From positions 1 to 39,690 of the IMG/VR virus record IMGVR_UViG_3300036851_000114: a DNA stretch of 39,690 bases, one strand, 5' to 3'. The translations under genes were made by a program, and so were the position numbers. Below, one piece after another: positions 6,492 to 12,709 of this stretch. Numbering within the stretch: the stretch's first letter is position 1; each line of letters starts with the position of its first letter. Origin of the DNA: a virus. The notes below the pieces were generated by a model. The model was not told where the DNA came from and searched no databases. It saw nothing but the letters and a program-made list of their open reading frames with translations.

Positions 6492-6749
6492 ATGACAGAT
6501 AAGGTTTTGTTGGCGTTGGCATGTTTTGTGGTTTTGTCCTGTCAACCTGCAAGACCACAATCGCCAACGCCTCTTAGTATTAGACAAAGTTTGAGTTGTA
6601 GCCAACAGAGTAATTTTCAGGCTGATAACTTACCCATAAGTTCTGAGTGTCATGCTGAATGCCCTGTTTGTGTAGGAACTCAACCTCAAAGTTTACTACA
6701 AGTAGTAGCCGGTGCAGTAGGATTTTTTATTAAAACGTTAGTGGATTAG
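6492..6749 (+). CDS. Small outer-membrane-type lipoprotein, Rz1/o-spanin candidate
   Basis: 85 residues. The N-terminus is MTDKVLLALACFVVLSC, a short charged start, hydrophobic core and lipobox VLSC, so Cys17 should be lipidated. The mature part opens with a Pro-rich stretch (CQPARPQSPTP) typical of Rz1-type o-spanins, then has several Cys (SCSQQ, ECHAECPVC). It ends in a hydrophobic helix (LLQVVAGAVGFFIKTLVD), which is not typical of Rz1. A holin-like gene follows, supporting a lysis role in a Gram-negative host. Confidence 0.6.
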   Translation: MTDKVLLALACFVVLSCQPARPQSPTPLSIRQSLSCSQQSNFQADNLPISSECHAECPVCVGTQPQSLLQVVAGAVGFFIKTLVD

Positions 6750-6763
6750 AATGGAGGGTGTAT

Positions 6764-6937
6764 ATGTGGACATCTAAGGGATATGTAAGAACACTTGGAT
6801 TAGTATTTTTAATAGTTGGACAGTTTATGACGGGTCATCCTCTTGACCTTTCAAGCTTACCAGAGATTTTACAAGCAATCGGGCTTCCTATTGGGTTACT
6901 TGGGATTATAAACGCAATGCTACCCACTAAGAAGTAA
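6764..6937 (+). CDS. Small two-TM holin-like membrane protein, 57 aa
   Basis: ATG 6764 follows GGAGGG at good spacing; TAA at 6935-6937. The protein starts MWTSKGYVRTLG, has a first membrane segment LGLVFLIVGQFMTG, a short loop HPLDLSS, a second segment LQAIGLPIGLLGIINAML and a basic tail PTKK. Two TM segments, short length and a basic C-terminus fit a class II holin. It is the last rightward gene before the strand switch, next to the Rz1-like lipoprotein. Confidence 0.62.
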   Translation: MWTSKGYVRTLGLVFLIVGQFMTGHPLDLSSLPEILQAIGLPIGLLGIINAMLPTKK

Positions 6938-6943
6938 TTAAGT

Positions 6944-7165
6944 TTACGGTAGCCAAGCTGAGAGCCCTATCATAAGTACACACGCCACTAGCCAAACCAG
7001 CAATGTACCAACTATTACCTTCCACTGCTGGCGGAAGCACGTAGAGATATAAGATTTTCTTAGAGTAGCCAGCCTTTCGTCTCTCCTCTTTGAAGTACTG
7101 TAACCTAGCGGGTATTTCCGAGAGCGAGTTAAATTCTTGCGTGGAGTCTTGTGATTTCCATTCAT
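6944..7165 (-). CDS. Small membrane protein with basic N-terminus, 73 aa
   Basis: The N half is strongly basic (KTPRKNLTRSRK, SKRRDERLATLRK) and the C half is one membrane segment (WKVIVGTLLVWLVACVLMIGLSAWL) with N-in topology. The stop lies 6 bases from the end of the convergent rightward gene. There is no clear ribosome site before ATG 7165, so the start or the gene itself is uncertain. It would be the last gene of the leftward operon. The spacer 7166-7318 upstream holds only a small hairpin, CTCGAA/TTCGAG at 7227-7242. Confidence 0.45.
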   Translation of the reverse strand: MNGNHKTPRKNLTRSRKYPLGYSTSKRRDERLATLRKSYISTCFRQQWKVIVGTLLVWLVACVLMIGLSAWLP

Positions 7166-7318
7166 AAATAACTTAGAGGAAGAGGGAATGGAGTTGATTC
7201 CCTTCTAAATAGCCTACCAGGATCAGCTCGAAGTTTTTCGAGTCGCAAGGTCCGGCTTTCTTCCACCCACTGCTTGGTCCCTCAATCAAATCCTTTCTAA
7301 TCTCCATCCCTCTTAATA

Positions 7319-7534
7319 TCATCCTAACTCTTCTTTAATTGGTGACGTAAGGGTGATTTTATCGTCCCTTGGAATATCAACTCCAAATTCAATTACTCCG
7401 CAAAGAAGACATGAGCGACCGTCGCGCCTTCTCTGCCAATTATGAACACAGATTTTTGGTGTCGAGTGTAACTCGATCGATATAATTCCTTTGGTTCCTT
7501 CATTTAACAATGCAATGTGTGATTTCGTACCCAT
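7319..7534 (-). CDS. Small zinc-ribbon-like protein, 71 aa
   Basis: ATG 7534 lies one base after the stop of the upstream gene and behind AAGGGG, so this start is preferred over an in-frame codon at 7651 that would overlap that gene completely. The middle carries ICVHNWQRRRDGRSCLLCG, a C-x2-H...C-x2-C pattern that suggests one zinc knuckle. The N half is a beta-type stretch (ISIELHSTPK). The genes at 7536 and 8198 also have Cys knuckles, so zinc-binding small proteins are a theme of this operon. Function unknown. Confidence 0.6.
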   Translation of the reverse strand: MGTKSHIALLNEGTKGIISIELHSTPKICVHNWQRRRDGRSCLLCGVIEFGVDIPRDDKITLTSPIKEELG

Positions 7535-7535
7535 C

Positions 7536-7718
7536 TTATTCCCCTTGGTAGTTGCTCCATTCTTCAAATCGTTCTTCGTAATCAATCTTTTCAGTAGCAA
7601 CGCTAAAGTCACTTTCGATTTCCAAGTTGCACTTCTTCCCACAATGAGCACAAAACCAACTCCATGATGTCAGTTTTGGAAATCGTTTGTATCGTGCCCC
7701 ACAACAAGCGCTTTTCAT
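7536..7718 (-). CDS. Small zinc-ribbon protein, 60 aa
   Basis: Starts MKSACCGARYKRFPK and carries WFCAHCGKKC, giving a CC...C-x2-C-x2-C arrangement typical of a short zinc ribbon. The C-terminus is acidic and helical (EKIDYEERFEEW). ATG 7718 overlaps the previous stop (AAATGA), so it is coupled to the 112-aa gene. Early phage operons commonly hold such ribbons as host-takeover or DNA-binding factors; no specific role can be assigned. Confidence 0.65.
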   Translation of the reverse strand: MKSACCGARYKRFPKLTSWSWFCAHCGKKCNLEIESDFSVATEKIDYEERFEEWSNYQGE

Positions 7719-8053
7719 TTCTCCTCCTCATTTAAAAGATTGTTAAGTTCACCATATAGTTTAGTTGCTTCCTTATTTATCGAACCACCGATCGCGCCTT
7801 CGAGTTTATAGAGAAACTTTAAAAGTTCGCTTGCTAGTTTCTTCATCTCCTTCCACCTCTCAGCCTCTATGAGCTTGACGGGAAGAACCTTACAGCCAGT
7901 TTTTTGATTAAATTGTTCTTTTGAAATTCCCCCATAGCCCAGTCTTCTTATAAGTTCCTTTTCAGTTCTGGGGATATCCCATCGTAAATCTTGCATTAAC
8001 ATGCACCACCCATCCACCTCCAACTCTTCCTTGCTCACTTTTCTTTCTCCCAT
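7715..8053 (-). CDS. Hypothetical protein, 112 aa
   Basis: Starts MGERKVSKEELEVDGWCMLMQD. The middle has a helix-turn-helix-like rhythm (RTEKELIRRLGYGGISKEQFNQKTG), then WKEMKKLASELLKFLYKLEGAIGG and an acidic end NNLLNEEEK that contains the ribosome site for the next gene. It is first in its sub-operon: upstream lies a gap with two palindromes that could be an operator. DNA binding is possible but not shown. Confidence 0.65.
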   Translation of the reverse strand: MGERKVSKEELEVDGWCMLMQDLRWDIPRTEKELIRRLGYGGISKEQFNQKTGCKVLPVKLIEAERWKEMKKLASELLKFLYKLEGAIGGSINKEATKLYGELNNLLNEEEK

Positions 8054-8094
8054 ATTGACCCCCGATAGTCCCAGATTTTGGTGATGTTTTCTTT

Positions 8095-8165
8095 CTTGAA
8101 AATATAACTTTCAAGGCTTGTGGTATAGCGCGCTAAGTTTTATTGGGTGTGTCATGTGTCGACAC
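8095..8165 (-). promoter_or_regulatory. Intergenic control region with two palindromes
   Basis: The gap between leftward genes 8198-8830 and 7715-8053 holds CTTGAAA (8095-8101) / TTTCAAG (8109-8115), an interrupted palindrome, and GTGTCGACAC (8156-8165), a perfect 10-base palindrome. The neighbouring gene at 8198-8830 encodes an XRE-type DNA-binding domain, which could bind here. No convincing -35/-10 pair was found, so the operator assignment is tentative. Confidence 0.35.
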
Positions 8166-8197
8166 CGCACCAAATCCCAAAGTTAATACACAATCCT

Positions 8198-8830
8198 TCA
8201 AACTCCATCAGCAAGAAAAACTTTATGCCATGCCGCGTGATGCTTTTTACAAAGCCAAATCACCTCTAACGGCTTATCATAATCATAATGATGCCCTTCT
8301 GCTTTTTTCTTTCCACAAAGTTTACAAACCTCTCTTTTTGTTTCCCCACGCTGAACTGACTCAGCTATCTTCCATACGGCCGCGTATTTCTTTTTATTCT
8401 TTTCGTAATGCTTACGATAATAACCAGCAAGTTTTCCTTTATTAGCCGCTTGCCATTTTCTAGCAACTCTTTTTGATTTTATCGGATACTTCTTTCGATG
8501 ATTAAAGGTTGCGAGATACGCCCTTGTTCTTTTGCATAACTTACATAAAGAATGGCGAGACCCTCCTTTCGGGGAATATTTATTAACAAAACCTAAAGGA
8601 CCGCCGCAACTCTTGCATTTTTCTTCTATCTTTTTTGGAAGATAAAGTTCAGGTGTTTTTTCGTAGGACTCTATAAGGCAACGCAAAGAATGCTTAGATT
8701 GGGGAGACATTCGACGTTTTCCCGTTTCCCATCTTGCAACCGTATTTTTGTTTACTTTCATTAAGCGAGCCATGTCTGCTTGAGAGATTCCAAGGACGTT
8801 TCGGAAACGCTTGATTAAATAGAAGGCCAT
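8198..8830 (-). CDS. XRE-type HTH fused to zinc ribbon and HNH-like nuclease domain
   Basis: 210 residues in three parts. Residues 1-60 are a lambda-repressor-like HTH (RFRNVLGISQADMARLMKVN, then TVARWETGKRRMSP). Residues 72-99 hold CKSC...CKLC, a zinc ribbon. Residues 100-160 are basic helices with a Tyr/Lys pattern. Residues 169-202 hold CKLCGKKKAEGHHYDYDKP, then WLCKKHHAAWH, the Cys-His core of phage zinc-HNH proteins. HNH domains nick or cut DNA; the HTH might direct binding or autoregulate. The ATG follows directly on the TAA of the upstream gene. Confidence 0.75.
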   Translation of the reverse strand: MAFYLIKRFRNVLGISQADMARLMKVNKNTVARWETGKRRMSPQSKHSLRCLIESYEKTPELYLPKKIEEKCKSCGGPLGFVNKYSPKGGSRHSLCKLCKRTRAYLATFNHRKKYPIKSKRVARKWQAANKGKLAGYYRKHYEKNKKKYAAVWKIAESVQRGETKREVCKLCGKKKAEGHHYDYDKPLEVIWLCKKHHAAWHKVFLADGV

Positions 8831-9109
8831 TTACACATCCACCCTACAAAGTACTCCGAATTGAATACAAAAAAAGCCCCAATGCCAAAACAACCAAAAT
8901 CCTGCCAACATTAAAAACAAAGGAAAGACGAGAATATAAGCTTTTGCCCACGGGTTGCCTTCTTTGGCTAGTTTAACTAAGCGTTGGCTAAATGTGAGCG
9001 AGTTTGGTTTCTTTGAAATCGCCATGTAAAGTTCCATGACAATGAAAATGATTAACCAAATACTTATTGGTGCGACTGAGAAGATGAAAAGCCATTCGCT
9101 TGCAGTCAT
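8831..9109 (-). CDS. Small two-TM membrane protein, 92 aa
   Basis: First membrane segment at residues 5-30 (WLFIFSVAPISIWLIIFIVMELYM), a cytoplasmic basic linker (SKKPNSLTFSQRLVKLAKEG), and a second segment at 57-80 (AYILVFPLFLMLAGFWLFWHW). The start overlaps the stop of the 31-aa gene (ATGA) and the stop abuts the next ATG. It sits in a coupled chain with the DUF6745, 91-aa and 31-aa genes. Function unknown; an anti-superinfection or envelope role would fit but is not shown. Confidence 0.65.
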   Translation of the reverse strand: MTASEWLFIFSVAPISIWLIIFIVMELYMAISKKPNSLTFSQRLVKLAKEGNPWAKAYILVFPLFLMLAGFWLFWHWGFFCIQFGVLCRVDV

Positions 9110-9201
9110 TTTACAGCACCTACTATAAGCATAAGGCTGACTAAAATTAACGCTACCGCCAAGATTCCCACTATTATCGGTGCTAGGATTTTAAGTTTCA
9201 T
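9106..9201 (-). CDS. 31-residue single-TM microprotein
   Basis: ATG 9201 follows AGGGGGAAGAG, a strong ribosome site, and overlaps the previous TGA (ATGA). The peptide is MKLKILAP, then one hydrophobic helix (IIVGILAVALILVSLMLIVGAV) and K. Its TGA overlaps the next ATG, again as ATGA. A double ATGA overlap plus a good ribosome site makes a real gene likely despite its size. It is probably an inner-membrane peptide acting with the 92-aa membrane protein next to it. Confidence 0.6.
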   Translation of the reverse strand: MKLKILAPIIVGILAVALILVSLMLIVGAVK

Positions 9202-9473
9202 CTCTTCCCCCTATAACTCCTAACAAGCTTGCTGGTTGCTTTGCCAATTCCCCTTAAATTCTTTCGTTTTGAGACGTAATCTTTAAGGGAGATTTCGCAA
9301 AAAGCATCATACTCATCGTAATAAAGAACGAGAACTAAACTATTAACTTCAAAATCTCTATAGAGATTTATTTTCGGATATGGTGCCTCCGTCATACAAA
9401 GTTCGTTTACCCTCCTTACCGCCGCTTCCGATCTTAAGTTTATTTTCTTTGTCTTTGCCTTAGTCTTTTTCAT
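9198..9473 (-). CDS. Basic hypothetical protein, 91 aa
   Basis: GGAG lies 8 bases before ATG 9473. The ends are very basic (MKKTKAKTKKINLRSEAAVRR and SKRKNLRGIGKATSKLVRSYRGKR) around a hydrophobic/acidic core (VNSLVLVLYYDEYDAFCEISLKDY). The basic tail suggests nucleic-acid contact. It is coupled to the 31-aa TM peptide by ATGA and follows the DUF6745 gene by one base. No family recognised. Confidence 0.62.
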   Translation of the reverse strand: MKKTKAKTKKINLRSEAAVRRVNELCMTEAPYPKINLYRDFEVNSLVLVLYYDEYDAFCEISLKDYVSKRKNLRGIGKATSKLVRSYRGKR

Positions 9474-9474
9474 T

Positions 9475-10692
9475 TCATGTCTCCATAATAAACTCTTCTG
9501 GATCTAACCCTCCATTGATTGCGGTAATTGCCTCCCGAGCAAACATCACATCCGGTGGTACTCGAAGAATGTAAGGTCGGTCAGTAGAGGGGCATTGCAT
9601 CTTAAGAAGCCGTATTGGTTCAACGTCAGCGCCTTCGGCAATGTTGTAAAGCTCGTATTCTCGCCACGAATCAATCTTCTTAGCGTTTAGCTCATGAAAA
9701 ATCTTCTCGTAGCCAAGCTCTTGAATAAGAATTCGCTTAATCTCTACATTCTGTTCCTCTAAGAGCCATTTCGATTGCCAATCTTTGTTTTTTACTGCTC
9801 CGTATTTCGAGGAAAGCCTAACGCCGTGAAAAGCGTACACTCCAAAACCATCGGGATATTCAATTGCCATTCGTCCATCAGAATTATGCAATCGATTGTT
9901 TGCGTCTCTAGATAGAAAAATAGGCTTCTCTGTTAAAATCACAGCACCCTGAAACGGCCACCACCAACCGCAACATTCCGCAAGCTCCATAAGGGGCTTA
10001 AGCGTCGAACAATAAGACAGTTCGCAAATTTCAAGAAAATAATTATAGAACCCGAGCCAATTAGAATCATGTAGGCCATATCCACATTTATAAACTTGAT
10101 CCCCTATTTGATCCCTGACTTGATCCCTGACTTGATCCCTGACTTGAGCCTTGACTTGATCCTTGACTTGATCCCAGACTTGAACCCCTATTTGATCCCA
10201 GACTTGATCCCTGACTTGATCCTTGACTTGATCCCAGACTTGAACCCCGACTTGATCCCAGACTTGATCCCTGACTTGATCCTTGACTTGATCCCAGACT
10301 TGAACCCCGACTTGAACCCCGACTTGATCCCTGACTTGAACCCTGACTTGAGCCTTGACTTGAACCCTGACTTGAGCCTTGACTTGAACCCCGACTTGAT
10401 CCCAGACTTGATCCCTGACTTGAACCCTGACTTGAGCCTTGACTTGAACCCCGACTTGATCCCAGACTTGATCCCAATTACAAAGCATACTGGACCCGAT
10501 CGCTCCTGCGAACGGGGACTCAAGCCATATAAAAATTTGTGGCTCTTTTTGATCTGCAGCTTTGTATACTGCCTTCATAGCCTCCACCGCTCGCGGCCTA
10601 TCCGCTCGCCCCGTAGAAAGCCCGACACCAAGCCATTTGTCTCGGTAAAAAACCAACTTTTCAATTTGTTCTTTCGTAAGCTCGGTAATCAT
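9475..10692 (-). CDS. DUF6745-type protein with 32 xxQV tetrapeptide repeats
   Basis: 405 residues from ATG 10692, behind AAGGTGG and just after the upstream stop; a longer frame to 10758 would overlap that gene. Residues 1-72 match the family N-terminus (YRDKWLGVGLSTGRADRPRA, WLESPFAGAI). Residues 73-200 are 32 tandem tetrapeptides of form [W/R/K/G][D/A/V]QV. Residues 201-405 are the conserved C domain (DGRMAIEYPDGFGVYAFHGVR; a CPSTDRPYILRVPPDV segment near the end). DUF6745 proteins occur in bacteria and phages with no known function. The upstream gene is its usual partner. The repeat number is probably unstable by slippage. Confidence 0.85.
   Translation of the reverse strand: MITELTKEQIEKLVFYRDKWLGVGLSTGRADRPRAVEAMKAVYKAADQKEPQIFIWLESPFAGAIGSSMLCNWDQVWDQVGVQVKAQVRVQVRDQVWDQVGVQVKAQVRVQVKAQVRVQVRDQVGVQVGVQVWDQVKDQVRDQVWDQVGVQVWDQVKDQVRDQVWDQIGVQVWDQVKDQVKAQVRDQVRDQVRDQIGDQVYKCGYGLHDSNWLGFYNYFLEICELSYCSTLKPLMELAECCGWWWPFQGAVILTEKPIFLSRDANNRLHNSDGRMAIEYPDGFGVYAFHGVRLSSKYGAVKNKDWQSKWLLEEQNVEIKRILIQELGYEKIFHELNAKKIDSWREYELYNIAEGADVEPIRLLKMQCPSTDRPYILRVPPDVMFAREAITAINGGLDPEEFIMET
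10093..10476 (-). repeat. 12-bp coding tandem repeat, 32 units
   Basis: Every unit ends in an invariant CAA GTC (twice GTC becomes ATC), with a first codon TGG, AGG, AAG or GGG and a second GAT, GCT or GTT. Because the period is a multiple of three, all six frames stay open across it, which creates false ORFs on both strands. A higher-order repeat of five units (60 bp: WDQV KDQV RDQV WDQV GVQV) occurs twice in a row plus two units, showing recent unequal exchange or slippage. Confidence 0.95.
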
Positions 10693-10693
10693 A

Positions 10694-11011
10694 TCAGTCC
10701 ACCACCTTTTTCCATCCGGAAGGTTCGTAGTTTTTCTGGATAACAACCTCGTAATCACCCTCGGGTAATTGAATCTCTCGATGCTCTTCGTGTTTTAACG
10801 CAGCATATGGAGACGTTACGCTCAGATAAGTTTTCTCATCATACTTAAATAGCCTTGCCTTTCCTTCTGCTATTTGATGGGAGTGTCCCGTAACTTCGCC
10901 ATAGGCCAAGACAATCTTCTTGACTTTCTCTTCTTTTGCCTCTTCAGGAACTGACTTGATTCGCTTTAGAATGACATCTCCCTGCCTTCGGTGATTTTTA
11001 TTAATTTGCAT
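10694..11011 (-). CDS. Conserved small partner of the DUF6745 protein
   Basis: 105 residues, AAGGAG ribosome site. It has a compact beta pattern: RRQGDVILKRIKSVP, AYGEVTGHSHQIAEG, YLSVTSPYAALKHEEHREIQLPEGDYEVVIQKNYEP. I recognise the GEVTGHxHxI / LxHEEHxxIxxPxGxYxVxxQxEY pattern as a protein commonly encoded beside DUF6745 genes. Conserved His residues (GHSH, KHEEH) could bind metal, giving a cupin-like look. One base separates it from the DUF6745 start, so the two are co-translated. Function unknown. Confidence 0.75.
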   Translation of the reverse strand: MQINKNHRRQGDVILKRIKSVPEEAKEEKVKKIVLAYGEVTGHSHQIAEGKARLFKYDEKTYLSVTSPYAALKHEEHREIQLPEGDYEVVIQKNYEPSGWKKVVD

Positions 11012-11444
11012 TTAATCTCTCCTTATAAGAAGATTTTGTTTTTTTAAATCCAAAACTACGCAAATCGCAGTTCGGTAAAATAAATTGTTTCACAAAATTG
11101 GAAATAGTCTTTTGGCTACATCCGATTAGCAAAGCAATTTCAGTACAATTCTTGGTTTTAAATAGTTCAAAAATGGCTTCTCTGTTTAAGTTATACACCC
11201 TCGAAAATCGAGTTTGAATTCCAATCTCTTTGTGGATTTTCTTATGTTCAGCGCGAGTAACTATTTGTAAGTTTTCAACTGAATTATTAAGCGGATTGTT
11301 ATCAACGTGATGTACAAGTTCGCTCGATGAAAGCTTTCGTCCTAAATAGTTTTCCATCAGAATCCGGGCTTCAATTTTAGGGCGGCCTTCAATGTAAACT
11401 ATTTTTCTTTTATACTCTCCATTTCTATAGTGTTTTTGTTTCAT
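11001..11444 (-). CDS. Free-standing HNH homing-type endonuclease
   Basis: 147 residues, AGGAG before ATG 11444. Residues 41-71 hold the HNH core SELVHHVDNNPLNNSVENLQ followed by VTRAEHKKIH: the His45-His46 pair, Asn53-Asn54 and His67/His71 fit the ββα-metal fold. Residues 90-125 carry a second DNA-binding element, an HTH (IFELFKTKNCTEIALLIGCSQKTISNFVK). This layout is that of a phage homing endonuclease. It overlaps the start of the 10694-11011 gene by 11 bases and probably entered this operon as a mobile gene. Confidence 0.88.
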   Translation of the reverse strand: MKQKHYRNGEYKRKIVYIEGRPKIEARILMENYLGRKLSSSELVHHVDNNPLNNSVENLQIVTRAEHKKIHKEIGIQTRFSRVYNLNREAIFELFKTKNCTEIALLIGCSQKTISNFVKQFILPNCDLRSFGFKKTKSSYKERLNAN

Positions 11445-11461
11445 AATTATTCTCCTATTTG

Positions 11462-11860
11462 TTATTTTATTCCTAAATATTCTTTAATAATATCAATTCC
11501 ACCATCTACCGAATCACACCATTCAGCTTGATATCCAACTTCCTTACAATCAGAGAGCCATTCTTGTTGCTCTTTTGTTGGTTTTTCCATAGGTTTTTTA
11601 ACTTCTAACCATAGGCCCGCATAGAAATACTGATTAGCCCCAGTTTTTGAAGAAAGCACCGATTTTTTAATTGGGTAAGCCAAAAATAAATCACTAACAC
11701 CCTTCTTTAACCCTTCTGCTTTCATCTGTTTGCCTTTAACCCAAGAACGCTTACCTTCATTTGGAATTTTAATAAGCATTGTAAGTTCAGGGTATTTCTT
11801 TTCGTGCCACCTTGCCCACGAAATAATAGATTGTTGTATCTGAGATTCAGAGGGTGTCAT
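11462..11860 (-). CDS. VRR-NUC domain nuclease
   Basis: 132 residues from ATG 11860; in-frame starts further upstream (up to 11908) exist, but none has a ribosome site. The PD-(D/E)xK core is clear: IPNEGKRS at 32-39, GLKKGVSDLFL at 50-60 (Asp57), GLWLEVKKP at 82-90 (Glu86, Lys88), then KPTKEQQEWL and an aromatic GY. Stand-alone phage VRR-NUC proteins are likely structure-specific (Holliday or flap) nucleases acting in recombination or replication. Position beside the SSB-like genes supports that. Confidence 0.88.
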   Translation of the reverse strand: MTPSESQIQQSIISWARWHEKKYPELTMLIKIPNEGKRSWVKGKQMKAEGLKKGVSDLFLAYPIKKSVLSSKTGANQYFYAGLWLEVKKPMEKPTKEQQEWLSDCKEVGYQAEWCDSVDGGIDIIKEYLGIK

Positions 11861-11989
11861 GAAACGAATCATATAGTGCATTGAGCAAAACAATAACTGC
11901 TGTCGCAAAATTAATTACGGAGGGCTCGAAAAAACAAAAAATAGTCATAAATAAAAAAAGCATCCATTGTATTATGTTGATGGTTTTGA

Positions 11990-12709
11990 TCATATATAAT
12001 CCAAGTCTATTTCGTTTTCTTCCTTGCTTTCTCCATTTCCTTCGCTTCCTTTATTGCTCTCAGAAAGAACTTGTACCACTCCTTGCCCATTATCGCGTAA
12101 TCTTGCTTCTTCTTTAAGCCCTTCAATGAATTTTTCATATTCTTCTTTCTTCGTGTAGAGCGCTTTGAATTCAATCGACGCACCTTCCGGGATTTTTGTA
12201 AACTCTCTAAATCTTTTGTTGACATATTCAATTCCTAGTACATCAAAGAGGTAGTCTATTATATGTCTCCATTGCCCCTGATGTTTAATGCAGTGAGTCT
12301 CTTTTTTAACCGCCCACACTCCGCTGTTTTTATCCCCAATTTGCACCTCAATAAAGCCATCTCTTCTAAAAGATTCTGCTCTCTCTCTAGCGAGTTTAAG
12401 AGCATCACCGACAGGGACGCTTCTTTTTGGCTTTTCGTCTGTAAGCCTAAACCACTGGATAGAAAGTTCGTTATCCACCTCTTGAAACGCATCCATCTGC
12501 TTTGAGTAAAAGCCTTTTGCCGTGATTTTAACACCGAGTGATAGGATATTAACATCTCCCTTAAATTTCTGTCCCCAGCACACACATTTAGTAATTGCTT
12601 TTTTCGTTCTGACTGCAAATCTATGATATTGTTTTCCGTTTTTTGTTTCACCTGATTCTATCTCTGTACAAATTTCACCTTCTATTACTTCCCAGTGATA
12701 AGAGGTCAT
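11990..12709 (-). CDS. OB-fold SSB-like protein with acidic C-terminal tip
   Basis: 239 residues. Residues 19-36 (GETKNGKQYHRFAVRTKK), then VCWGQKF and ILSLGVKITAKGFYSKQ, resemble the strands of an OB-fold SSB. The last ten residues EENEIDLDYI form an acidic hydrophobic-ended tip like the SSB C-terminus that recruits replication proteins. A Ser/Gly/Asn/Glu-rich linker precedes the tip. The ATG overlaps the previous stop (ATGA). Single-strand DNA binding during replication or recombination is likely, but the middle domain (residues 90-200) is unassigned. Confidence 0.55.
   Translation of the reverse strand: MTSYHWEVIEGEICTEIESGETKNGKQYHRFAVRTKKAITKCVCWGQKFKGDVNILSLGVKITAKGFYSKQMDAFQEVDNELSIQWFRLTDEKPKRSVPVGDALKLARERAESFRRDGFIEVQIGDKNSGVWAVKKETHCIKHQGQWRHIIDYLFDVLGIEYVNKRFREFTKIPEGASIEFKALYTKKEEYEKFIEGLKEEARLRDNGQGVVQVLSESNKGSEGNGESKEENEIDLDYI

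Noticed and set aside
7190-7310. Possible tRNA in the gap after the small membrane gene
   Set aside because: It contains a CTCGAA/TTCGAG hairpin but no cloverleaf, no GTTC-A loop motif in place and no acceptor stem pairing on either strand.
8143-8445. 100-codon rightward frame
   Set aside because: It lies opposite the clear HTH-zinc-HNH gene, and its translation has the uneven composition of an antisense shadow.
10093-10476. CRISPR-like array
   Set aside because: Units are 12 bp with no unique spacers and encode a protein repeat.
10096-10743. 215-codon rightward frame of PDLI/PDLN repeats, plus other frames on both strands
   Set aside because: These are the 12-bp repeat read in other frames; only the leftward 9475-10692 frame has conserved domains on both sides of the repeat.
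12259-12651. 130-codon leftward frame inside the OB-fold gene
   Set aside because: It overlaps completely with the 11990-12709 gene, which has SSB-like features and coupled start and stop.
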